Position numbers and translations under genes: made by a program
Shown: one piece after another, positions 55,937-64,000 of the stretch
Position numbering within the stretch: the stretch's first letter is position 1
How the letters are laid out: each line of letters begins with the position of its first letter
NCBI GenBank assembly: GCA_026545225.1
Contig: CM048848.1
Coordinates: 45,944,806 to 46,008,805 of the forward strand
Source: Cornus controversa
Taxonomy: Eukaryota; Streptophyta; Magnoliopsida; Cornales; Cornaceae
Length of the DNA stretch: 64,000 bases
Direction of reading: 5' to 3'
Notes under the pieces: generated by a model
What the model was told of the DNA's origin: nothing
Seen by the model: the letters and a program-made list of their open reading frames with translations, nothing else
The model's database searches: none

Positions 55937-56856
55937 TCATATGAACCAGAAGCTTCTCTTCATGTTTTGGACAATGGTTTTGTATGGGGCCAAGTGTGGC
56001 TCTTTCACTGCATATTCACCCGTGATCTGCTTAATTATCAGGTTGGAATCCCCATGAACCACTATCCCTTGTACCTCGGCTGTAAGACTCGTAAAAAGAC
56101 CCAAAATTAAGGCTTCATATTCGCTATGTTGCCAGTGCAAGGGAAGTCTAATTTGTATGTCATCACAATTTCCTCTTTTGTCATTTCATTAGAAATATCG
56201 AAACCTGCCCTGTTTCCCCTGTCAGTGGAGGAGCCATTGAATTCCAATTTCCATATACTATATTCTTCTAACAAGGCTTGGTTGCAACTTGTTAGTTCAA
56301 AAGTACCATTGGGCTCTGACTCCCTTCGCAGGAACATTGCCAAAAGGTCAACCAAAGCTTGACATTTTACTACTTTAGGGTTGGAACAGGTGACTTGATA
56401 CTCGGATAAAGCTAGCAACCACCGAGCCAACTTCCCAGATAACAATGGTTTAGACAAAAGGTATCTAATCGGATCACACCTGATGATCAGTTCCACTGGA
56501 TGTGAAAGCAAATAATGCTTAAACTTCTGTGTTAAAAAAAATAAAGATAGACAATGCCTTTTTATCGGTATGTAGCATATTTCTGTGCCTCTGAGCACTC
56601 TGCTGACATAATAGACTGGTTTGTCTTTTTGCTCATATTCTTGGGCTAGCAGGGCACCAATGGATCGTTCAATTGAAGTTAGGTATATAATTAATCCTTT
56701 TTCAAGCGTTGGGGCTGTCATTGTATGCGGTGACATGAAAATTGCCTTTATCTTGTCAAACGCAGTTTGATGCCCCTCACACCATATGTAAGGAAATTTG
56801 TCCTTCATGAGTGGGATTAATGGATAAGTGACCTCCGCGAGTGCGGAATGAAACAC
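55937..56856 (-). pseudogene. Tat-type Gypsy RNase H and additional RNase H
   Basis: 56856-56107 is open for 249 codons. RNase H: FPYIWCEGHQTAFDKIKAIF, GALLAQEYEQKDKPVYYVSR, then a tether. The archaeal-like second RNase H that defines the Tat lineage starts WKLEFNGSSTDRGNRAGF, where the first catalytic Asp (usual form FDGSS) is Asn. A frame change leads to SEYEALILGL and VVHGDSNLIIKQITGEY with its acidic residues. The double RNase H places the element in Tat rather than Athila. Confidence 0.85.
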
Positions 56857-57797
56857 TTTAAGTAAGATATTTTTCCCATAAACCCCTTTAGAAGTTTCCT
56901 CATCCGTGGTGGCTCCATTTTGATGATGGCCTTTGCTTTGGTAGGATTCAAATCAATACCCTACCAGTGAATAATTCATCCCAAAAATTTCCCTTGTTAT
57001 ACACCGAAAGCACACTTCATGGGGTTCATCTTTAGACCATATTCACAACATTGGCAAATGACTTTTTCCATGTCCCGAATGTGATCAATGTATTTTCTTG
57101 AATTTATAACCTGGTCATCCACGTAGTCCTCCACTTCCTTGTGAATCATGTCATGAAAAATTACTGTCATGGCTCATTGATAAGTAGCACTTACGTTTTT
57201 TAGTCCGAAGGGCATAACTGTGTAATGGAAATTTCTGAGGGGAGTTCAAAAAGCTGTCTTCTCCACATCCTCGGGAGCCATTTTAATCTGATTGTAACCA
57301 CTAAAACCATTCATTAAAAAAAATAATTCATGACCTGTCGTGGCGTCCACCATTATGTCAAAATTTGGAAGCGGGAACTCATCTTTTGGACATGCCTTGT
57401 TAAGTTCTTGGTAATCAACACATATCTAGATCTAGTCATTCTTCTTTTGAACAAGCACGATATTGACCAACCATGTGGGATGTTGAGTGGGTTTTATGAA
57501 CCCTTCTTTAAGTAACTTATGGATTTCCTCCTTAATCCGTATCTCCAAATCCAAATGATAAACCCTCTGCTTTTGCTTAATGGGCATCATGGATGGAATT
57601 ACATTGAGCTGATGGGTGACCAAGGTAGGATCAAGTTCGGGCATCTGGTGATATGCCCATGCAAATACATCTGAGTAATTTTTTAGCAATTGTGTCATGG
57701 TAGCCTTAAAGACTGGGTCGAGCTTCTTATTTATTAGCGTTGGGTGCAGAACAGTCCCGTCTCCAATATCAATTTCTTCTAACTCCTCTTCTACCAC
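56857..57797 (-). pseudogene. Tat-type Gypsy reverse transcriptase
   Basis: 57797-57432 is open: NYSDVFAWAYHQMPELDPTL and KEEIHKLLKEGFIKPTQHPT. After a stop the reading continues in frame: ACPKDEFPLPNFDIMVDATT, FSGYNQIKMAPEDVEKTAF and VMPFGLKNVSATYQ. The catalytic YVDD is intact (57114-57125). A few stops separate otherwise well-preserved blocks. Confidence 0.88.
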
Positions 57798-58560
57798 AAA
57801 ACTTGTGGTGTCTTTAGCTAGAGCTATCTTGGTATTGTTAAGGATGTTGACTTTGGCGACAACGGGGGCAAAGGCTTTGGGCTATGGCCTTGTCCCCACA
57901 TCCTATCACAATTTGTATACTATCTTTTCATCGGACATCTTTACTCATGTCCACCTTACTTCTCCTTCTGCGGGTCTTTTAGGTAATGATTCTGATTGTA
58001 AAACTTTCCATTTGGGTAATAGAATAACATGAATTTCATCTTCTATTATTTCTTCCGCATATTCGTTGTAAAAAATTGCATGAGAAAAATAGGCTTCTGA
58101 GGCGGCAAAAAGGATCTTTGAACTCGTGAAGAGTCATGGTGCCTTTCCCCCAATTTGCTTTCATCACCTGGTGGTACAAAGAGGGAAGAACCCCATATGC
58201 ATACATCAAAGGCCTACCGAGCAACAATTGATATAAAGGTTCTCTTTTGATAACATTGAATTTAGTGGGGGCCCAGATTTTTCCCACTTTTAAGTCCACT
58301 GTTGCATACCCAAGTGTAGCTTGCTACTCACCATTGAAGGTCGTCACACTTATGGGCTGATGCACTATCTTTATTTCTGGGGACTGTACTACTTTTAAGG
58401 TGGCCAGAGGTTTGATATTTACCGAGGACCCACTATCAAGAAGGGCTCTCTTTAGATCCCTACCATTGACTGTAACCGGCACATACAAGGGTCGATTATG
58501 AGAAAAGGGAACCTACTTGTCTGCTGTTGAGAACGTAATCTCTCTTTGCTTAATCGTGGC
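57798..58560 (-). pseudogene. Tat-type Gypsy protease and linker
   Basis: RALLDSGSSVNI contains the intact catalytic DSG (58429-58437), preceded by YVPVTVNGRDL. Downstream 58299-58036 reads FNVIKREPLYQLLLGRPLMY, conserved between protease and reverse transcriptase in Tat elements. Confidence 0.8.
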
Positions 58561-59846
58561 CTATTTTCTTGACTCTCTTTATCTATGATTGAGGGTCGCA
58601 ACTGTTTAGTTTATCAAAAATTTCTTGATTTCGTCTGAAATTGGCAAGTTATTAAAAAGACAATCAACATAACCATTTGTGTCTAAATCCCTTTCTCCTG
58701 TATTTTGACATATTTCTTCATCCATTGGGACAGTCACACTAATAGTCGCTGCATGCTAGGGGAATAGATTATTGACAACATTGTTTTCAGTAAGATCTAT
58801 GCATTTTTTAGTAATCTTTCTTTGTACTATCCCCCTAAATACCTAGCAGTCTATCAAACTATGTCGCATAGATCAACGGAAAGGGCAATAATTTGGCTTT
58901 GCTTTTTCTTCTTTGCTAGGAACTTTCTCCACTGTGGGCAAAGTAATGACCCCATATTTAATCCACTGGTTTAACAAAGATAATGCCTCTTTGATGCTGA
59001 AGGGAAGAGGGGTAGGTTCCAATCGTCGAATTCTCCATGTGCTTCCCCCTTGTTGATTCCGAGTCACTGCGACCGTGGCCCTTTGTGGGAATACATTTCC
59101 CTTAGCAGGTGAAGGAATGATCTCCCCGAGACGCTGAGTAATATTTATTAAAGCAGAGAAAGTTTTGATTTCGTGATTAACCAAATGTACTCGATATTCT
59201 CAAAGCATGGCATCGACACATATCTTTATCAACTACTCTTTTGAGGTAGGCTCAAGACATTCCAAAGATGTCTCACGGAAGCATTTGACATATGCAGCAA
59301 CTTCTTCCCCCAACCTTTGTTTGTGCCGTGTTAGAAATAACATTATAACTTGTTTCTCGATGGTGAAAAAATTCTCTAAAACTTTGCCAACATTTTTGCC
59401 TAGGTTAACACACTTCCTGGCACCAAATTCATATACCTAGTATAAGATCTCCCTGTGAGAGACTTTGAGAATTCCCTGAGTTTTAGATGCTCATTATTAC
59501 GATAAGCGCTCAATACGTCAACAAACCGAGCGACGTGTTCACATTCATCCCCCTCTTTTCCATCGAATTGTTTGAACTTTGGTGGGGTGTAACCTTTTGG
59601 ATATGGTAATAACAATATAGCAGGGTTATAAGGCAGTGGAACTTCACTATCAAATACTAGATCCTTTTTTGAGATGAGCATGACCTGCAATTGTTTGATG
59701 GTTACGAATGAGGTAGTGGCCTTGCACCGAGTACCTTCAGTGGGCTCCACTAATTTTCTAGAAGGATTACCTTCGACTTCATGAGAAGTTACTATTTGAG
59801 GTGATGAATCGCGATTAATAATTGGAGATAGATCTCTAGGCCCCAT
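58561..59846 (-). pseudogene. Tat-type Gypsy gag
   Basis: 59846-59400 is open: YPKGYTPPKFKQFDGKEGDE with ARFVDVLSAYRNNEHLKLRE and SLTGRSYTRYMNLVPGS, the typical Tat gag core. Further parts (58873-59184) read INQRLG-like and LPFSIKEALSLLNQWIKYGV, then a cysteine/histidine-bearing segment. Stops and frame changes separate the parts. Confidence 0.8.
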
Positions 59847-60140
59847 AACAGGTTGTTATTCTTTCAAGAATTGCAAAATTTGCACATGTGTCCCCTGAAT
59901 ACTTACAAGTACTTGGAACACCATCCGGGAGATGTTCTGAGACTGTTGCGGTGTCGAAGTTATCAGTAGATTTTGTCATTTCTTTATCTTGTGTCACTGT
60001 TGAGGAATGATCGGAGGGACTAGGTTAACCCTATCTTGGATAGTTGGATCTGGAACCTGATGAGGTATTTGAGAAGCTAATGTTTTTTGCTTTCCTTTTC
60101 GCTTAACATTCTTCTATCCAGCCATGTAAAAGGCAATCCT

Positions 60141-60157
60141 CCCTAGTGGAGTCACCA
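60141..60157 (-). other. Tat-type primer-binding site
   Basis: TGGTGACTCCACTAGGG on the minus strand, close to the TGGCGACTCCACTGGGGA form used by Tat/Ogre elements. It lies upstream of gag and fixes the 5' end of the element. Confidence 0.7.
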
Positions 60158-60340
60158 ATTATAAAAAAGTGTTGTGTTCTGCTACAAGGAATGTCTATCA
60201 CTAGACTGGATCATGTGAATTGAGAAAGATCAAGCTAAGACAATGAGAATGTAAGTTAGGTCCTAGATGGGAGAAAGAGAAAGCAAGAGTGATTAGGTGA
60301 GAGAAGGGGCACCAGAATCCCCCATATGTCACCATGTTAT

Positions 60341-60354
60341 AGGGTATTTATAGA
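60341..60354 (-). promoter_or_regulatory. Possible LTR TATA box
   Basis: TCTATAAATACCCT on the minus strand, about 190 bp before the primer site, a usual distance for an LTR promoter. Confidence 0.5.
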
Positions 60355-61059
60355 CCTCGAGCATGGGGCTTTGACAACTATCATCCTAAATGGCATTTGA
60401 TCACGTGTCCCTTCCTTTACCACCCTTGGTTATAACTATGATTCCAAATCCTTGTATTCTTCGCGGGCTTAGTCACATCCACGAGAGATGCTATGACGGT
60501 GCTCGCGTAGAACCACATTAGTATAACTTTTAGATGTTCATCGCTAACGAGCCTTCCTCTCAATCCTCCATACCACACTCAACCCACCTTCCCGCCTAGC
60601 ACCATGATATCATATGCTTCATCATGACACCATGATTGCTAATACCATATCATAGCATGTCTTTATGCCAAAAATGGTCTGTGGGACTCTGTAACCTCAT
60701 ACTAATTCCAACTCCTCAATCTTAGAAGTAACGTTATGATAAGCTACTTTCTATATTGAAGTGGAGAATTAGTAATCCTCTACATAGTCCTTATTACAAG
60801 AACAACCACTCGGGGTTGTGGGCTAAAAGCCACACAACGGCCCATTCATCCATAGTTCCTTGTAACCCTTGAGAGTATACCATAGCATTAATTTAGAGGT
60901 GTCTACCTAAACATACTCTATTTAGGGAGTTTATCCCAGAAACACCATCCAACCATCCAACTATTATCTATAAAATACCCATTGCAGAGGATTGCCCCCA
61001 ATACCATCACTCCTTGTATACCTGTACATCTACTAATTTTTATAGAGGCGGGAATGTCC

Positions 61060-61250
61060 TTTCCTTGTGGATGACCCTGTGCGGGCAGGGTCCACCTGTG
61101 TATGGGTTATTCACGAGGGTTGGTATTTCCCCTGTAGGTAACCCATACTTGGGAAAGACCTTCCCGCATATGGGTTTCCTACGCGGGTAGGACATCCCCG
61201 CGTGGATAACCCATGCGCTAGTAGGTTTTCCCCGCACATAGTTTTTTCCT
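61060..61250. repeat. GC-rich degenerate repeat
   Basis: Variants of GGGTTTCCTACGCGGGTAGG and ATCCCCGCGTGGATAACCC recur about every 40 bases, an unusually GC-rich island in this window. The 65-codon frame across it is a by-product. Confidence 0.6.
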
Positions 61251-61500
61251 TAGCTCAAGAAACCTTTCCTTCTACTTTTTCCCTTGGTTCGTTTATAGAC
61301 AACTTTCTACAGATGTGTTAGAGACCCTAGCTAACACTCCATTCTTGGTTTCTGTTTTATCCTTCTTTACAACCCCAATCTCACTTCTTAGCACCCAGAA
61401 CTTAGAGAGAAGGAGAAAATAGATGTTGGTGGAGAAAGAGAGGGTTGGCCGGCCATGGGAGGGAGGGAGAAAGAGTTGGAGATACTTTTTAGTAATTATA

Positions 61501-63690
61501 TCCTAACGAAATCCCCCAAAACAATCCAATAATGTTTAAACGAATAACTGTTGGAAGTAATGACTATATTCAAATCAATTATCGATTAAGTTACCGAAAT
61601 GGATTATAATATTACATAGGAACCTATCTAGTGTTTGGTTATCATGGCAGAAGTCTTATGAAAGATGAAGGGAGATTCTAGGTATGACAAGCACGTTGAG
61701 CAGCCAAACCATTCTTCGGGGTTTACGAGAGGTGCTTTTCTCTTATAGAAGTCCTGATCTTGTGAAGAACAGAGTCCTAAGATTTGCTCAAATCTATTTG
61801 GCCTCAACTTTAAATTTGACTTCGCAGGCTTGCCAAAGTTAGTTTTGACTCAGATCGAAGAAAAATCAAATCATCTTTGTAAAATGACATGATCAATCAC
61901 TAGAATCAAATTTGTCTTAACAGTAATCAGGTGATGTGAGAAGTCAATGATCAACCCTTCTACTAGATTCTTTGGTACCTCAATGAAGATAATTTCAATG
62001 ATAGCAACTTGAGAATAAAAGAAAATAAAGTTGTAGAACATGTAAAATGCTCCATAATATTCACTCCTATTCGAACACTAATTGAAAGAATGAAAGTAAA
62101 GAAAGTTACAATGCAAAGAATACATCTTAATATTCACTTTATTTATCAAACAGTGGGTTTTGTACAAAGTATAAGAGTTTGATACTAACCTAAACGCTAA
62201 TTTAGGAAAGAAAATACAATACAGTAATAAAATTTGAAGGAAAAGTAAGTACAATACAATAGGAATTGAAATACAAGTGTGAAAGACGCGTTGTGTTGGT
62301 TCTAGAAGCTCTGTTTCAGTCCCTTTTGCAGGTATTTATAGGTGGTTTTTAGTAGTTATTAGAATTTACCAATTCAAATTCAAAGTTTCAACTGTCCAAA
62401 CAAATTCTTCTTCAGCCTCTTGACTTGTTCCATTTGTCATCACTTGATTGACCCATCTGACCAAACCATAGGGTCATCATGTGACTGAACCATAATTTAA
62501 CTGCTTTCAACCATTCCAGGATAACTTTCGATAGTTATTGGATTTAGTCTCATGTTTAATCTCTAAAATCAGCACCTCACCCATATTTGCACATTTTCAT
62601 TGAAATCATTGTAGGGAAATTCTTACATGACCGAATCTTTGTAAATGTTTTCTTCTCTTCTATTTATAACTAAACAACAAGTGATCGAAAGTGATTAAGA
62701 ACAATTACTCTTAACTGCTCAAAGTTGATAACCACAGCCAATTATCTACATAACAATCCTTTTGACCTCAGCACCTTTTGACACATCTCCAACTACATGT
62801 GAATTTGACTTTAGAATTTTGTTAGAATCTTTAACACATGTTTAACTTTATTGAAATCACTCTTTCAATTCCATTTTTGCCCAACTTTGCTCAAGGGCAC
62901 TGCCAAGTATTAAATCTGAAAAATTTTAGATTGTGGTGCAAACAAAATCTTTAAAAATTCTTGAATTTCACTCCAACCAAACATTATAAATGAATGCGCT
63001 AAGAGTGCCAATTTGTTTATAGCATTTGTAGTTCTTGGATCTCCAGTGATGGGCTATCTAGAGGCAAGGAAGATGAAGGGCAGATGTGAAATCTACATTG
63101 ACTTTGGATGAAATTTTATATTGATAATGTGAAAGGCATGAAAAGGAAAGGTGATTCATTGACTCACTTGATGATTGATGTAGAGAACAATGATTGGGAA
63201 GTTGCAAAAAAGTCATAGATTTCTGATCGAGTGTTGGCAAGCTATTTAGAATGGCTAGCCAACATATGAATTTGTGGCGAGGGGTGGGTATGGGGTTCCA
63301 TATTAGGTGATGGAATCAGGGCTATGCATTGGTTAGGGTATGGATTGAGTTTCAAGAACGAGGGTTCCGATGTTTTGTGAGAATGTCCAAGAGTTGGCAT
63401 TCATCCATGAACTGAGATTTGAATTGGTTGGAATTTCTAAATTCTTAATTTCTTCTATACTAAATCTTCTGATGCCAGAAATAGAAGGAATTATCATGCC
63501 CAATTTTTGATATAGGACAACTAGTATATATGAGAAGTGTCATGTTTAACGTTTTAGAGTTTTAGTAATCTTTAAACATATCTGATATTAATCTTCCAAG
63601 GGTGATTGTGGAAAGAACCTAAAATTGTATAAAATGAAAAATAAAATGAACATAAAATTGTTAATTCCTAGTTAATGAAAAATGAAATAA
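61501..63690. other. Unassigned sequence with LTR-like promoter motif
   Basis: On the minus strand CCACCTATAAATACCTGC (about 62328-62345) is a good TATA box, followed by a leader-like stretch, so this may be part of another LTR. No boundaries, coding region or RNA gene are recognised. Confidence 0.35.
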
Positions 63691-63699
63691 AATGACCAA

Positions 63700-64000
63700 G
63701 AGGGTGTATTTAATTAGGATTTAAAAAGATTTAAAAAGAGTTTAAAAGCCTGAATGTATTCAATTCAGACTTTTATAAACTTTTAAAGAGTCCATACAAA
63801 TGTGACAGTATTTAATTAAGATTTTAAAAATGTCTACAAAAGTCTAAGTGTATTCAAAAAGTCATATATTTTGAAGGATTTCATTAAGTGGTGGATTTGA
63901 GGGTGGAAGTTATAAATACTGAAGTCCATAATAAATCCAACCTTTCCCCAATAGATTTTAGTGGATTTTTTTTTTTTTGTAGAATACGAAGAACTTTTCT
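63700..64000. mobile_element. MITE-like repeat, running off the window
   Basis: Begins GGGTGTATTTAATTAGGATT, and the words GTATTCAATTCAGACTTTTA, GTATTTAATTAAGATTTT and GTGTATTCAAAAAGTC recur. This style is common in plant AT-rich MITEs. The right end is outside the window. Confidence 0.4.

Larger units (their letters stand above)
60158..61500 (-). repeat. 5' LTR of the Tat-type element (start not resolved)
   Basis: Sequence on the far side of the primer site from gag. It has TATA-like TCTATAAATACCCT at 60341-60354 (minus) and an array of CGCGGGT/GGGTTTCC words at 61060-61250. No second copy is present in the window, so the LTR start near 61500 is a guess. Confidence 0.5.

Noticed and set aside
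56126-56362. Plus-strand frames inside the Tat pol region
   Set aside because: Antisense shadows of the RNase H gene on the minus strand.
53984-60157. Inverted Athila LTR as the 3' LTR of the Tat-type element
   Set aside because: The sequence beyond the Tat primer site (60158 onward) does not resemble 47237-53983, and the primer-site types differ (TGGTGACTCC against TGGCGCCATTGCC).
61040-61237. Minus-strand Pro/Gly-rich frame
   Set aside because: Follows the GC-rich degenerate repeat; periodicity explains the open frame.

Overview
The window looks like intergenic heterochromatin from a flowering plant, probably a eudicot with a repeat-rich genome. The evidence is an AT-rich composition, many (TA)n microsatellites, plant-type LTR retrotransposons (Copia with tRNA-iMet primer sites, Gypsy of the Athila and Tat types), CACTA, hAT-like and Mutator-like elements, and one gene with plant splice sites. 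There is no operon, CRISPR array, rRNA or tRNA gene.

I can assemble only one probable functional gene: a three-exon bHLH transcription factor on the minus strand (25136-27382, 179 aa). It resembles the Arabidopsis bHLH36/118/125/126 group. Intron 2 carries a 472-bp hAT-like element with a perfect 8-bp target duplication, and intron 1 is mostly microsatellite. All other coding sequence is retroelement remnant or a captured gene fragment, and nearly all of it is broken.

Layout. 1-1.9 kb: two inverted-repeat DNA elements. 1.9-5.07 kb: minus-strand Copia deletion derivative with both LTRs; a miniature (TRIM-like) LTR unit lies in its leader between two primer-binding sites. 5.6-8 kb: Helitron-like segment. 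8.9-9.85 kb: skewed G-rich/C-rich tracts. 9.83-11.55 kb: inverted-repeat element split by an LTR. 11.6-15.6 kb: three non-autonomous elements. 17.7-20.8 kb: minus-strand gag-only Copia element around one LTR. 20.8-21.3 kb: about 77-bp minisatellite. 21.9-22.9 kb: lone LTR of the same Copia family. 23.3-25.1 kb: CACTA end and a local duplication. 25.1-27.4 kb: bHLH gene. 28.1-30.2 kb: tandem duplication. 31.05-42 kb: plus-strand member of the gag-only Copia family, with two nested insertions (a CACTA fragment carrying ascorbate-peroxidase exons, and a 2.78-kb solo LTR) plus an extra decayed reading frame. 42-54 kb: Athila-like remnants with an inverted LTR pair and a complete 5.1-kb non-coding element inserted in one of them. 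54-60.2 kb: minus-strand Tat-type Gypsy pol. 60.2-64 kb: LTR-like and unassigned sequence.

The history is repeated nesting: small elements into LTRs, LTRs into gag genes, and LTRs left between two partial internal regions. I found no convincing undescribed biochemical system. The observations most worth checking are the CACTA-captured peroxidase fragment, the gag-only Copia family with its second frame, the TRIM/Copia leader chimera, and clusters of short palindromes in LTRs of at least three unrelated lineages.
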